A DNA stretch of 64,000 nt from Raineyella sp. LH-20 (GCF_033110965.1 NZ_CP137003.1:2170001-2234000), one strand, 5' to 3'; positions 35,774 to 44,572 are shown, numbered from the stretch's first letter. The notes: generated from the sequence alone by a model not told the origin. Program-made: numbers and translations.

Positions 35774-36097
35774 GTGACGTACATCATCGCGCAGCCCTGT
35801 GTCGACGTGAAGGACCGTGCCTGCGTCGACGAGTGTCCGGTCGATTGCATCTACGAGGGCGATCGCATGCTGTACATCCACCCTGAGGAGTGCGTGGACT
35901 GCGGCGCCTGCGAGCCCGTCTGCCCGGTCGAGGCGATCTTCTACGAGGACGACCTGCCCGAGGAGTGGAAGGACTACTACGACGTCAACGTCCACTTCTT
36001 CGACGGGCTCGGGATGCCCGGCGGCGCCGCCAAGCTCGGCCCGCTGGCAAAGGACCACCCCGCGGTCACCGCGCTGCCGCCGCAGAACAAGGACTGA
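35774..36097 (+). CDS. fdxA: Ferredoxin, seven-iron type
   Basis: A 107-residue ferredoxin. The cysteine pattern CVDVKDRACVDECPVDC near residues 9-25 and CVDCGACEPVCPVEA near 42-56 matches FdxA proteins with one [3Fe-4S] and one [4Fe-4S] cluster, and the C-terminal extension to EEWKDYYDVNVHFFD is typical. It transfers electrons at low potential, often to cytochromes P450 or reductases in actinobacteria. It starts with GTG at 35774 behind AGAGGAG. Lying next to dapC is conserved in many actinobacteria. A strong hairpin follows the stop. Confidence 0.97.
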   Translation: MTYIIAQPCVDVKDRACVDECPVDCIYEGDRMLYIHPEECVDCGACEPVCPVEAIFYEDDLPEEWKDYYDVNVHFFDGLGMPGGAAKLGPLAKDHPAVTALPPQNKD

Positions 36098-36110
36098 CCG
36101 GCGGCTCGTA

Positions 36111-36144
36111 CGGGCGTACGCCTCCTCCTGGGGGCGTACGCCCG
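36111..36144 (+). terminator. Hairpin terminator after fdxA
   Basis: CGGGCGTACGCC pairs perfectly with GGCGTACGCCCG (12 base pairs) around a ten-base loop, 13 bases after the fdxA stop. Each arm contains the palindromic CGTACG. dapC has its own TATGAT box at 36294-36299, so the hairpin probably separates the two transcripts. Confidence 0.75.
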
Positions 36145-36362
36145 CGTCGTCTCGGCGGGCGTGCGGCCGGAGCAGGTCGCAGGAGCAGGCCGGCAGGAAT
36201 CAGCAGCAGGGGCAGGTCCAGCCGGAGACAGCGGCCGCGGGGGACCGGATCGGCCGGAAACAGCGGCCGCACGGGACGGTGGCGGCACCGTCGTATGATC
36301 GGGCGGTAGCCGACTGCCGACGTACGCCCCGCGGACGCCCTGACCCTGAGGACCGACCTGAC

Positions 36363-37532
36363 ATGACCTCCCGACCGAGCCCTGCGCGCACCACGATGCC
36401 GACGGGACGGACGGGCCGGCGCCGCGTCGCCGACGTGCTGCCGGACTTCCCCTGGGACACCATCGCCGGAGCCCGGGCGACCGCCGCGGCCCACCCGGAC
36501 GGGATCTGCGATCTGTCGGTGGGCACCCCGGTGGACCCGACCCCCGAGCTGGCCCGCCGCGCACTGGCGGACGCCGCCGACGCGCATGGCTACCCGACGA
36601 CGATGGGCACGGCCGCGCTGCGCGACGCGATCGTCGACCAGATGACCCGCCGCTGGGGTGCGGTGGGGCTGGGCCGCGAGGGAGTCCTGCCGGTGATCGG
36701 CACCAAGGAACTGGTCGCCTGGCTGCCGACCCAGCTCGGGCTGGGCCCCGACGACACCATCGTGGTGCCTGCGGTGGCCTACCCGACCTACGCCGTGGGC
36801 GCCCGGCTGGTCGGTGCCCGGATGGTCCCGGCGACCGACCTGGACTCGCTGCGGGCCACCCTCGGGGATGTCCGGCCGGCGCTGATCTGGCTCAACTCGC
36901 CGTCCAACCCGACCGGCGAGATCCTCGACGCCGCCGCCATGCGCGGCTGGGTCGGGTACGCCCGGGAGACCGGTGCGGTGCTCGCCTCCGACGAGTGCTA
37001 CGGCGAGTTCGGCTGGGACGCCGAGCCGTGGTCGGTGCTGCACCCCGAGGTCTGCGGGGACGACCACGCCGGGCTGCTGGCCTGCCACTCGCTGTCCAAG
37101 CGATCCAACCTGGCCGGCTACCGGGCCGGGTTCGTCGCCGGTGACGCCGGGATCGTGCAGGACCTGCTGGAGCTGCGCAAGCACACCGGGATGATGATGC
37201 CCGGACCGGTCCAGGCGGCGATGGCCGCGCTGCTCGGCGACGATGCCCACGTGGCCGCGCAGCGCGAGCGCTACCTGGCCCGTCGGGCCGTGCTGCGCCC
37301 CGCCCTGGAGGCCGCCGGCTACCGGATCGACCACTCGGAGGGGTCGCTCTACCTGTGGGCGACCCGCGGTGAGGACAGCCGTACGACACTCGACCGGCTG
37401 GCCGCCCTGGGCATCCTGGCGGCTCCGGGCGACTTCTACGGCACCGCAGGCACCCAGCACGTACGGATCGCCCTCACCGCGACCGACGAGCGGATCGCCG
37501 CTGCGGCGGCCCGGCTCACCGCTGCTGTCTGA
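36363..37532 (+). CDS. dapC: N-succinyldiaminopimelate aminotransferase
   Basis: A 389-residue fold-type I aminotransferase. The PLP lysine is K246 in SLSKRSNLAGYRAGF; NSPSNPTGE, SDECYGEFGW and the C-terminal APGDFYG with VRIAL are conserved. It transfers an amino group from glutamate to N-succinyl-2-amino-6-oxopimelate in the succinylase branch of diaminopimelate/lysine synthesis, needed for peptidoglycan. DapD and DapE of the same branch are encoded within 4 kb. The position next to fdxA matches other actinobacteria and supports this assignment over other class I aminotransferases. The start ATG at 36363 has no strong ribosome site. A repeat-filled 557-base gap follows. Confidence 0.93.
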   Translation: MTSRPSPARTTMPTGRTGRRRVADVLPDFPWDTIAGARATAAAHPDGICDLSVGTPVDPTPELARRALADAADAHGYPTTMGTAALRDAIVDQMTRRWGAVGLGREGVLPVIGTKELVAWLPTQLGLGPDDTIVVPAVAYPTYAVGARLVGARMVPATDLDSLRATLGDVRPALIWLNSPSNPTGEILDAAAMRGWVGYARETGAVLASDECYGEFGWDAEPWSVLHPEVCGDDHAGLLACHSLSKRSNLAGYRAGFVAGDAGIVQDLLELRKHTGMMMPGPVQAAMAALLGDDAHVAAQRERYLARRAVLRPALEAAGYRIDHSEGSLYLWATRGEDSRTTLDRLAALGILAAPGDFYGTAGTQHVRIALTATDERIAAAAARLTAAV

Positions 37533-37602
37533 GCGTCGGACGACTCCGACACTGGCGCCCGACCCGCCGCGGGATTGGCCGGCCGGGGCGGGCTTCGTTC
37601 TT

Positions 37603-37660
37603 CCTGGCGTCCTCGGGTCCCTGGCATCCTCGGGTCCCTGGCGTCCTCGGGTCCCTGGCG
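37603..37660. repeat. Tandem repeat A, 17-base unit, 3.4 copies
   Basis: CCTGGCGTCCTCGGGTC is repeated at 37603, 37620 (one substitution) and 37637, with a partial copy to 37660. It is the first of three unrelated arrays lying side by side in the gap between dapC and the converging transglycosylase-like gene. Confidence 0.95.
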
Positions 37661-37674
37661 TTTGTTTGGGTTCC

Positions 37675-37807
37675 GGGCGTGGTCTCGGCTCGTGGGCGTG
37701 GTCTCGGCTCGTGGGCGTGGTCTCGGCTCGTGGGCGTGGTCTCGGGTCGCGGGCGTGGTCTCGGCTCGCGGGCGTGGTCTCGGCTCGTGGGCGTGGTCTC
37801 GGATCGC
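37675..37807. repeat. Tandem repeat B, 19-base unit, seven copies
   Basis: GGGCGTGGTCTCGGCTCGT recurs at exact 19-base steps from 37675 (37694, 37713, 37732, 37751, 37770, 37789), with single-base variants in the later copies. The unit is not a multiple of three, which argues that this part of the gap is untranslated. Confidence 0.97.
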
Positions 37808-37944
37808 GCGGGGGCCGGGGGTGTTTCGGGTCTGGCGGTGCCTCGGATCCCCGATCATTCTCGGGTTGGCCGACGGTAGAAGTCTTCCCCGACGCTATTC
37901 GGCCGTAGAAGGTCGGGGTTCCTTGCGAGGGTCGGGGTTCCTGG

Positions 37945-38030
37945 GCTTCGTCGGGCACCGTAGCTTCGTCGGGCACCGTAGCTTCGTCGGGCACCGCAGC
38001 TTCGTCGGGCACCGCAGCTTCGTCGGGCAC
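37945..38030. repeat. Tandem repeat C, 18-base unit, 4.8 copies
   Basis: GCTTCGTCGGGCACCGTA is repeated at 37945, 37963, 37981 and 37999, with a partial fifth copy to 38030; copies three and four carry CA instead of TA at the end. Read leftwards the array would encode VPDEA-type hexapeptides, but no gene that uses it could be supported. The bases between arrays B and C hold a further 2-copy element (GTCGGGGTTCCT). Confidence 0.96.
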
Positions 38031-38089
38031 GCACGACTCGTACGACCAGAAGCAGTGCCTCATGATCGGCCCTCGATGAGCAGCGTGCC

Positions 38090-39127
38090 TCAGGCGCGGG
38101 GCGTTGCCGAGCCGCTCGGGGCCAGGAAGGTCACGGTGACCGTGCGCGCGCCGCCGGTGGCGGTCACCGTGGTCCACTCCGGCAGCTGACCGGCGGCCCA
38201 CTGCCACTGCCGGTCGCCCAGAGTCACCGTGGACACTCCCGATGTGTTCGCGTTGACCACCGCGTGGGAGGCGATCGCCCAGGCCTGTTCGTCCGACGTC
38301 CCGGTCGCGGTCAGCGTGGTGCCGTCCGCGCTCACCTTCGCGGTCACCCCGAGCGCGCGGCGCATCGAGGTCGCCAGTCCGGAGGGATCGGCCGCGGACG
38401 GCGACTGGTAGCCGCAGGTGACGCCCGCAGGGGTCTGGCCGGAGAGCACACTGGCGATCGTCCGGGCGTTCTGCTCGTGCTTGCGGTAGGCCTCGGGGTG
38501 GCCCGACCGCTGCACCGTCTGGGCCACGGTGGTGATGTCGCCGGTCTGCCAGCCGTCGACCTTGACCAGGCCGGTGTAGAACGCGTCGGTGGCGTAGTAC
38601 GGGTCGAGGATCTGGTCCCGACTGCCCCAGCCCTGCGAGGGACGCTGCTGGAACAGCCCGACCGAGTCCCGATCGCCGTAGTCGAGGTTGCGGATGCCGG
38701 ACTCCTGGTAGGCCGTGGCCATCGCGATCGACCCTGCTCGGGGAGGCAGCCCCCGCGCGACCGCTCGGCCGACGATGATGCCGGCGTAGTGGGCCTGCTC
38801 GGGGTCCAGCACGGTGGTGGCGTCCCCGATGGAGAGCCGACAGCGGGGCTCGAGCGGCGTGGGCTGGATGTACTCGTTCGCCCGCAGCCAGACGATGCCG
38901 CCGACCAGCCCGACCAGGACGACGAGCACCATCACCCCGGCCGCGACACCGCAGCCGCAGCCGGTCCGCCGCTCCCGGCCGGTCCGCCGCGCCCGCCCGG
39001 CCCGGTGGGACGGGTCGGAATGGCCGGCCGGGCCGGGGGCGTCATCGGTCGCGGGACTGGGCCAGGGCACGGACGTGACGTCGGGGATCGTACGGTCCGG
39101 GTCGTAAGGCTGACCGGGGGAGGACAT
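38090..39127 (-). CDS. Membrane-anchored lysozyme/transglycosylase-like protein
   Basis: A 345-residue protein with a Pro-rich cytoplasmic N-terminus, a basic stretch, one membrane helix (about residues 62-82) and an extracytoplasmic domain. AMATAYQESGIRNLDYGDRDSVGLFQQRP is reminiscent of the catalytic Glu region of lytic transglycosylases (E-S-x-x-N ... G-L-F-Q). The C-terminal 100 residues are beta-rich with no recognised fold. Its ATG overlaps the dapD stop codon (TGATG), so it is translationally coupled to a gene of peptidoglycan-precursor synthesis, which fits a cell-wall role. Activity is inferred. Confidence 0.82.
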   Translation of the reverse strand: MSSPGQPYDPDRTIPDVTSVPWPSPATDDAPGPAGHSDPSHRAGRARRTGRERRTGCGCGVAAGVMVLVVLVGLVGGIVWLRANEYIQPTPLEPRCRLSIGDATTVLDPEQAHYAGIIVGRAVARGLPPRAGSIAMATAYQESGIRNLDYGDRDSVGLFQQRPSQGWGSRDQILDPYYATDAFYTGLVKVDGWQTGDITTVAQTVQRSGHPEAYRKHEQNARTIASVLSGQTPAGVTCGYQSPSAADPSGLATSMRRALGVTAKVSADGTTLTATGTSDEQAWAIASHAVVNANTSGVSTVTLGDRQWQWAAGQLPEWTTVTATGGARTVTVTFLAPSGSATPRA

Positions 39128-40059
39128 CAGTTCGCGTGCAGTGCCGCGTTCAGCTCGACGGTGCGGCCCTCGCGGGAGCGCACCTGCACGGCGCCGGTGA
39201 GTGAGTTGCGGATGAACAGCAGGCCGTCCTGACCGGACAGCTCGGCGGCCTTCGCGGTGCCGCCGTCGGGCAGCTGGACCTTGGTGCCCGCGGTGACGTA
39301 CAGCCCGGCCTCGACCACGCAGTTGTCACCCAGCGAGATGCCGATGCCGGAGTTCGCGCCGAGCAGGCAGCCCTTGCCGATCGACACGCGTTCCTTGCCG
39401 CCGCCGGAAAGGGTGCCCATGATCGAGGCGCCGCCGCCGATGTCGGAGCCGTCGTCGACGACGACGCCCTGGGAGATCCGGCCCTCCACCATGGAGTGGC
39501 CCAGCGTGCCGGCGTTGAAGTTGACGAAGCCCTCGTGCATCACCGTGGTGCCCTCGGCCAGGTGGGCTCCCAGCCGGGCCCGGTCGGCATCGGCGAGGCG
39601 TACGCCGCGGGGGACGACGTAGTCGATCATCCGCGGGAACTTGTCGACGGAGAAGACCGTGACGTGACCGAGCCGGGCGCGCAGCCGGGCCCGGGTGGCC
39701 TCGAAGTCCTCGACCGCGCACGGGCCGGCGGAGGTCCACACGACGTTCGGCAGCACCCCGAAGATGCCGTCGAGGTTGATCGTGTTGGGCCGCACCAGGG
39801 TGTGGCTGAGCAGGTGCAGCCGCAGGTAGGCGTCCGCGGTGTCGGCCGGGGCGGCGTCAAGATCGATCACGGTGAGCACCGCCTCGGTGCGGACGCCACG
39901 GGCCTCGTCGGTCACGATGCCGGCGGTCACCGACGCCGGCGCACCCGCGCCGTCGGGCTCGCCGAGCGCCGGAGCGGGGTACCAGGTGTCGAGCACCTGA
40001 CCGGAGGCGTGGACGGTGGCCAGACCCCAACCATGGGCCGTACGTGCGGTGTCACTCAT
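39127..40059 (-). CDS. dapD: Tetrahydrodipicolinate N-succinyltransferase, actinobacterial type
   Basis: A 310-residue enzyme that succinylates tetrahydrodipicolinate with succinyl-CoA, the entry to the succinylase branch of lysine synthesis. The left-handed beta-helix (roughly residues 170-270) shows hexapeptide repeats such as [33 protein letters not shown], and the [14 protein letters not shown] loop is typical of the long actinobacterial DapD (about 315 residues). The start at 40059 has a TAGAGT box seven bases upstream, consistent with leaderless transcription. It diverges from dapE and is coupled to the transglycosylase-like gene. Confidence 0.96.
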   Translation of the reverse strand: MSDTARTAHGWGLATVHASGQVLDTWYPAPALGEPDGAGAPASVTAGIVTDEARGVRTEAVLTVIDLDAAPADTADAYLRLHLLSHTLVRPNTINLDGIFGVLPNVVWTSAGPCAVEDFEATRARLRARLGHVTVFSVDKFPRMIDYVVPRGVRLADADRARLGAHLAEGTTVMHEGFVNFNAGTLGHSMVEGRISQGVVVDDGSDIGGGASIMGTLSGGGKERVSIGKGCLLGANSGIGISLGDNCVVEAGLYVTAGTKVQLPDGGTAKAAELSGQDGLLFIRNSLTGAVQVRSREGRTVELNAALHAN

Positions 40060-40185
40060 GGCCCCGACTCTACCGAGTCGGGCCCAGCCGACACGCACCG
40101 CGAGCACCCCTCGGAGCTGTGCTTCGGCCGTGACCCGAGGACCCGGTCACGGACCCCGGCGCGGCCGGCCGGGTAGGGTGCAGCC
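40060..40185. promoter_or_regulatory. Divergent dapD-dapE promoter region, both apparently leaderless
   Basis: On the minus strand TAGAGT (40072-40067) stands seven bases before the dapD ATG. On the plus strand TAGGGT (40174-40179) stands six bases before the dapE ATG. Neither gene has a ribosome site, so both transcripts probably begin at or next to the start codon. No operator-like palindrome was recognised between them. Confidence 0.65.
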
Positions 40186-41259
40186 ATGGCCCTGGACCTG
40201 CGCGCGGACGTCATCGACCTGCTCGGCACGATCGTCGACATCGAGTCGGTGAGCGGCCACGAGGGCCCGCTGGCCGACGAGGTCGAGGAGGCCTTGCGTG
40301 GCTGCGCCCACCTGGACGTGGTCCGCCTGGGCGACACCGTCATCGCCCGCACCCTGCTGGACCGCCCCGAGCGGGTGATCGTCGCCGGCCACCTGGACAC
40401 CGTGCCGCTGGCCGACAACCTGCCGTCGCAGCGACGTACGGTCGACGGTGAGGAACGGATGTACGGCCGCGGCACCTGCGACATGAAGGCCGGCGTGGCC
40501 GTGGCCCTCTCCCTGGCGGCGGAACTCGAGCGGCCGACGCGCGACGTGACCTGGATCTTCTACGACAACGAGGAGGTCGAGGCCTCCCGTAACGGGCTCA
40601 ACACCGTCCAGCGGGAACGACCCGACCTGCTGCAGGCCGACTTCGCGGTGCTCGGGGAGCCGTCCGGGGCCCGCGTCGAGGGCGGCTGCCAGGGCACGAT
40701 GCGCTTCACGGTGACGCTCGCCGGCGTCGCCGCCCACTCGGCCCGTGCCTGGCGCGGTGTCAACGCCATCCACCTGGCCGGCGACGTGCTGGCGCGCCTG
40801 GCGGCGTACGTCCCGCGACGGGTCGTCGTCGACGGTCTGGAGTACATCGAGGGGCTCAACGCCGTGCGGATCGCCGGCGGGACGGCCGGCAACGTCATCC
40901 CCGACCGCTGCACCGTGGAGATCAACTTCCGCTTCGCGCCGGACCGTACGCCGGAGCAGGCCGAGCGCTTCGTCCGCGACTGGTTCGAGGGGTATGAGAT
41001 CGAGGTGACCGACCTGGCGCCGGGGGCGCGGCCCGGGCTGGACCTGCCGCTGGTCCGTGACTTCCTCGGTGCGGTCGGCTCGGCGCCGGCGCCGAAGTAC
41101 GGCTGGACGGACGTCGCCCGGTTCTCCGCGCAGGGCGTGCCGGCGGTGAACTACGGTCCCGGGGACGCCCTCAAGGCCCACCAGGACGACGAGTACGTCG
41201 CACTCGGGGCGGTCCGGCAGGTCCGGGCGGCCCTCGCCGCCTGGCTGGGGGAACGGTGA
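40186..41259 (+). CDS. dapE: Succinyl-diaminopimelate desuccinylase
   Basis: A 357-residue M20-family zinc enzyme that removes succinate to give LL-diaminopimelate. Metal and catalytic residues are visible in order: GHLDTVP, GRGTCDMKAG, DNEEVEA, GEPSGARVEGG, and the late histidine in AHQDDEYV. The dimerisation domain (TMRFTVTLAGVAAHSARAWRGVNAIH) lies in the middle. It completes dapC-dapD-dapE within this window. Transcription seems leaderless from TAGGGT at 40174. Length and motif set fit actinobacterial DapE better than related aminoacylases. Confidence 0.95.
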   Translation: MALDLRADVIDLLGTIVDIESVSGHEGPLADEVEEALRGCAHLDVVRLGDTVIARTLLDRPERVIVAGHLDTVPLADNLPSQRRTVDGEERMYGRGTCDMKAGVAVALSLAAELERPTRDVTWIFYDNEEVEASRNGLNTVQRERPDLLQADFAVLGEPSGARVEGGCQGTMRFTVTLAGVAAHSARAWRGVNAIHLAGDVLARLAAYVPRRVVVDGLEYIEGLNAVRIAGGTAGNVIPDRCTVEINFRFAPDRTPEQAERFVRDWFEGYEIEVTDLAPGARPGLDLPLVRDFLGAVGSAPAPKYGWTDVARFSAQGVPAVNYGPGDALKAHQDDEYVALGAVRQVRAALAAWLGER

Positions 41260-41344
41260 CGGTGACCGGACATCGGCGGGCGAACGACGGCGACCTGCAG
41301 ACGATCGTCCGGCCGGCGGAGAGGGTGATGTCAGGGGGTCGGCG

Positions 41345-41497
41345 ATGATGCCCTGGCTGTTGGTCGGCCTCGCCGTGGTGGTGCTGGTGCTGACCGTCCC
41401 GGCCGCTCGCGGCGCCTTCGGCGAGATGCCCGAACCGCCGGTGGTCGACGACCCGCCGACCTCCCCGGCTGCCCCTGACTTGCCCGATGCAGGATAA
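41345..41497 (+). CDS. Small single-pass membrane protein (50 residues)
   Basis: A 50-codon frame starting at tandem ATG codons, with a run of G (CAGGGGG) as a possible ribosome site. It encodes a hydrophobic helix (PWLLVGLAVVVLVLTVPAA) followed by a Pro/Asp-rich tail, ending in TAA, a rare stop in this DNA. It sits between dapE and the DUF3117 gene, where other actinobacteria often have a small membrane protein (Rv1209 region in mycobacteria). No family is assigned. Codon use is normal for the genome. It may be cotranscribed with DUF3117, which begins 40 bases later. Confidence 0.6.
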   Translation: MMPWLLVGLAVVVLVLTVPAARGAFGEMPEPPVVDDPPTSPAAPDLPDAG

Positions 41498-41537
41498 TAG
41501 GACCGGTTTGTACGTTCCAACGAGGTGAGGATGCACG

Positions 41538-41705
41538 ATGGCAGCTATGAAGCCCCGGACCGGCGACGGCCCCATGGAAGTCACCAAGGAAGGCCGGGGG
41601 ATCGTCATGCGGGTCCCGCTCGAGGGGGGCGGCCGGCTGGTGGTCGAGATGAACCCCGCTGAGGCGTCCGAACTCGCTGGAGCACTGGCTGCCGTCGTCG
41701 GCTGA
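41538..41705 (+). CDS. DUF3117 family small protein
   Basis: A 55-residue protein, MAAMKPRTGDGPMEVTKEGR onward, that matches the actinobacterial DUF3117 family (Rv1211 in mycobacteria) almost throughout, including GIVMRVPLEGGGRLVVEM and the NPAEASELAGAL end. Its function is unknown. The strong conservation of such a short protein and its fixed place beside glgA/glgC suggest an important role. GAGGTGAGG precedes the ATG at 41538. A near-perfect terminator follows. Confidence 0.95.
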   Translation: MAAMKPRTGDGPMEVTKEGRGIVMRVPLEGGGRLVVEMNPAEASELAGALAAVVG

Positions 41706-41752
41706 CCATCGTCGCGGGCGCCCGCCGTACGGCTGCGGCCCCGCCACCGCGC

Positions 41753-41778
41753 AGGCCCCGGGTCTCGACCCGGGGCCT
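41753..41778. terminator. Hairpin terminator between DUF3117 and glgA genes
   Basis: AGGCCCCGGGT and ACCCGGGGCCT form eleven perfect pairs around the loop CTCG. It lies 48 bases after the DUF3117 stop and 62 bases before the end of the converging glgA gene, so it can serve both directions. Confidence 0.9.
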
Positions 41779-41840
41779 CGGCATGCCCGCCCGGTCCGCT
41801 CCAGCCCCGTTCCGGACGGGCTCACGGCGAACGTCGGAGC

Positions 41841-43061
41841 TCAGCCTTGGACGGCCCGCAGCTCCGGGTGTGCCGCGTAGTACTCGATCGCCTGCTGGTA
41901 GACCTCGACGGTCTGCCGGGCGATCTTCTCCCAGGAGAACACCTCCACCGCCCGACGACGACCGGCCTTGCCCATCGCCTCTGCCCGCGCCGGATCGCGC
42001 ACCAGGTCGTTGAGTCGGGCCGCGAACTGTGCCTCGAAATCCTTGACGTACGCCGGGTCGCCGGCCTGCGCCGGGTCGTACGGCACCAGCAGGCCGGTCA
42101 CCCCGTCGTCGACGACCTCCGGGATGCCACCGACGGCACTGGCCACCACGGCGGTCTCCGAGGCCATCGCCTCGAGGTTCACGATGCCCAGCGGCTCGTA
42201 GATCGACGGGCAGGCGAACACCGTGGCGTGCGCCAGCACCTGACGTACGCTCGGCCGCGGCAGCATCTCCTTCACCCACGTGACGCCGCCGCCCCGCACC
42301 TCCTTCAGGTGGGTGAAGGCCTCGTCGAACTCGGCGGCGATCTCCGGGGTGTCCGGAGCGCCGGCCAGCAGCACCAGCTGGGTGCCGGGATCGAGCTGCT
42401 CGGCCGCCCGGACCAGGTGCACCAGGCCCTTCTGCCGGGTGATCCGGCCGACGAAGGCGACGTACGGTCGGGACAGGTCGATGCCCAGGCCCTCGACGAC
42501 GTCGGTGTGCGGGTCCGGGGTGAACTCCTCGGGGTCGATGCCGTTGAGCACCACGTGGACCTTCTCGGGGTCGAGCTCCGGGTAGGCCGCCAGGATCGAC
42601 CGACGCATGCCCTTCGACACGGCGATCACTGCCGAGGCGCCGTTGTACGCGGTCCGCTCCGCCCAGGAGGACAGGTTGTAGCCGCCGCCGAGCTGCTCCC
42701 GCTTCCACGGGCGGTCCGGTTCCAGCGAGTGGGCCGACACGACGTGGGGGATCTCACGGAAGATGCCGCCCAGGTGACCGGCCAGGTTCGCGTACCAGGT
42801 GTGGGAGTGCACCAGGTCGAGCCGATCCGGCAGGGCCGCCACCATGGACAGGTCTGCGCCGAACACCCGCAGGGCGGCGTTCGCCCCGGCGGGGTGGTCC
42901 TCCGCGTGCGCGGTGGCCCCCTCGCGGGGCTCGCCCATGCACTGGACGTCGACGTCGATGAACGCACGGAGCTGGGGGACGAGCTGCTGGACGTGCACCC
43001 CGGCACCCCCGTAGATGGTCGGCGGGTACTCCCTGGTCAGGACCGAAACACTCAGGCTCAT
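41841..43061 (-). CDS. glgA: GT4-family glycogen synthase (GlgA/GlgM type)
   Basis: A 406-residue GT4 glycosyltransferase using ADP-glucose. The start MSLSVSVLTREYPPTIYGGAGVH, the acceptor-side HSHTWYANLAGHLGG, the donor-side FVGRITRQKGL, and EPLGIVNLEAMA near residue 325 are all conserved. In actinobacteria the orthologue (Rv1212c) was first called GlgA and later shown to make maltose-1-phosphate for GlgE (GlgM); which activity applies here cannot be read directly. It diverges from glgC, which supplies its substrate. No ribosome site is obvious at the ATG (43061). Confidence 0.94.
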   Translation of the reverse strand: MSLSVSVLTREYPPTIYGGAGVHVQQLVPQLRAFIDVDVQCMGEPREGATAHAEDHPAGANAALRVFGADLSMVAALPDRLDLVHSHTWYANLAGHLGGIFREIPHVVSAHSLEPDRPWKREQLGGGYNLSSWAERTAYNGASAVIAVSKGMRRSILAAYPELDPEKVHVVLNGIDPEEFTPDPHTDVVEGLGIDLSRPYVAFVGRITRQKGLVHLVRAAEQLDPGTQLVLLAGAPDTPEIAAEFDEAFTHLKEVRGGGVTWVKEMLPRPSVRQVLAHATVFACPSIYEPLGIVNLEAMASETAVVASAVGGIPEVVDDGVTGLLVPYDPAQAGDPAYVKDFEAQFAARLNDLVRDPARAEAMGKAGRRRAVEVFSWEKIARQTVEVYQQAIEYYAAHPELRAVQG

Positions 43062-43171
43062 GGAAGGATGCTCGCACACCTGGACGGCCGGTCCGCAGGG
43101 GTCCGGACAAGTCCGCCTGCACTCTCGGCAAATCGCTTGTCCGTGGCCTGCTGTGGTCATAGGTTCATGCC

Positions 43172-44398
43172 ATGACGTCCCGCCCCAAGGTCTTGTCCAT
43201 CGTCCTTGCCGGTGGTGAGGGCAAGCGACTGATGCCCCTCACCCTCGATCGCGCCAAACCGGCCGTCCCCTTCGGGGGCACGTTGCGTCTGATCGACTTC
43301 GTCCTGTCGAACCTGGTCAACTCCAACCTGCTCCAGGTCGCGGTCCTGACCCAGTACAAGTCCCACTCGCTCGACCGTCACATCACGCTGACCTGGCGGA
43401 TGTCCCAGATGCTCGGCCAGTTCATCACTCCGGTGCCCGCCCAGCAGCGGCTCGGTCCGCACTGGTACCAGGGCAGCGCGGACGCCATCTACCAGTCGAT
43501 GAACCTGATCAGGGACGCGGACCCGGACTATGTCGTGGTGTTCGGGGCGGACAACATCTACCGGATGGACATCCAGAAGATGCTGGAGGCGCACATCGAC
43601 TCGGGTCTGGGGGCGACCGTGGCCGGCATCCGGGTGCCGCGGGCGGAGGCGAGCGCGTTCGGCATCATCGACGCCGCGCCGGACAAGAAGATCCGCGAGT
43701 TCCTGGAGAAGCCGGCCGATCCGCCGGGTCTGCCGGACAGCCCGGACGAGTCGTTCGCCTCGATGGGCAACTACATCTTCACCCGGTCGGCCCTGGTCGC
43801 CGCCCTGGAGGCCGACGCCGCCGACGAGAACGCCCGCCACGACATGGGCGGCGACATCATCCCGGCGTTCGTCTCGAAGGGCGAGGCGCAGGTCTACGAC
43901 TTCACCGAGAACAGTGTGCCGGGGGCGACCGAGGAGGACCTCAACTACTGGCGGGACGTGGGCACCATCGACGCGTTCTTCGACGCGCACATGGATCTCG
44001 TCGCGGTGAAGCCCAACTTCAACCTCTACAACGACGACTGGCCGATCTTCAGCTACCAGCGCCAGTTGCCGGGGGCGAAGTTCACCCTGCGCGGCACCGC
44101 CGAGGACTCCATCGTGTCGGCCGGCTGCATCATCTCGGGCGGCGACGTCGACTCCTCGGTGCTGTCGCCGAAGGTACGGGTCGACAAGTGGGCCAAGGTC
44201 GAACAGTCGATCCTGATGGACAACGCCAGGGTCGGCCGCAATGCGGTGGTCCGTCGCACCATCCTGGACAAGAACGTGGTGGTGGAGAGGGGTGCCGAGG
44301 TCGGCATCGACCACGAGGCCGACCGGGCCCGCGGGTTCACCGTCTCCGCCGGAGGGATCACCGTGGTGCCGAAGGACTGCGTGGTCCGGGCGGTCTGA
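43172..44398 (+). CDS. glgC: Glucose-1-phosphate adenylyltransferase
   Basis: A 408-residue enzyme that makes ADP-glucose from glucose-1-phosphate and ATP. The nucleotide-binding [13 protein letters not shown] is at about residues 12-24; the [11 protein letters not shown] and [10 protein letters not shown] segments (substrate and metal sites) and the C-terminal beta-helix with VVEQSIL-like repeats are present. TAGGTT at 43160-43165 stands six bases before the ATG, suggesting a leaderless transcript. It diverges from glgA; the 110-base region between must contain both promoters. A long hairpin follows the gene. Confidence 0.97.
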   Translation: MTSRPKVLSIVLAGGEGKRLMPLTLDRAKPAVPFGGTLRLIDFVLSNLVNSNLLQVAVLTQYKSHSLDRHITLTWRMSQMLGQFITPVPAQQRLGPHWYQGSADAIYQSMNLIRDADPDYVVVFGADNIYRMDIQKMLEAHIDSGLGATVAGIRVPRAEASAFGIIDAAPDKKIREFLEKPADPPGLPDSPDESFASMGNYIFTRSALVAALEADAADENARHDMGGDIIPAFVSKGEAQVYDFTENSVPGATEEDLNYWRDVGTIDAFFDAHMDLVAVKPNFNLYNDDWPIFSYQRQLPGAKFTLRGTAEDSIVSAGCIISGGDVDSSVLSPKVRVDKWAKVEQSILMDNARVGRNAVVRRTILDKNVVVERGAEVGIDHEADRARGFTVSAGGITVVPKDCVVRAV

Positions 44399-44426
44399 CC
44401 GTCCGGCGTTGCAGCTGCGGGACATG

Positions 44427-44459
44427 CGTGGGCCCCATCCGATCCGGGTGGGGCCCACG
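44427..44459 (+). terminator. Hairpin terminator after glgC
   Basis: CGTGGGCCCCA (44427-44437) pairs perfectly with TGGGGCCCACG (44449-44459); three more pairs (TCC/GGG, one T-G) can extend the stem inward, leaving a five-base loop. It begins 28 bases after the glgC stop and directly precedes a tandem-repeat array. Confidence 0.9.
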
Positions 44460-44463
44460 GCCA

Positions 44464-44569
44464 TGTCGTGCGCACGAAGCGGTGGCGTACGTACGAAGCG
44501 GTGGCGTACGTACGAAGCGGTGGCGTGCGTACGAGGCGGTGGCGTACGTGCGAAGCGGCGTACGCCACC
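44464..44569. repeat. Tandem repeat, 19-base unit, five copies, closed by an inverted half-unit
   Basis: TGGCGTACGTACGAAGCGG and close variants recur at 44464, 44483, 44502, 44521 and 44540. The array ends in CGTACGCCACC (44559-44569), the reverse complement of the start of each unit with its preceding GG, so any copy can fold back on it. It fills the gap between glgC and the converging methyltransferase gene. The unit is not a multiple of three. Confidence 0.94.
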
Positions 44570-44572
44570 GGG

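Noticed and set aside
37603-38030. Possible CRISPR array
   Set aside because: Units are directly adjacent with no unique spacers and are only 17-19 bases long; no cas genes are present in the window.
36066-38207. A 713-codon minus-strand frame running through dapC and the repeat-filled gap
   Set aside because: Most of it is antisense to dapC, and the rest is translated minisatellite (VPDEA- and Arg/Pro-type repeats). Array A (17 bases) and array B (19 bases) change frame between copies, so no consistent protein repeat would result.
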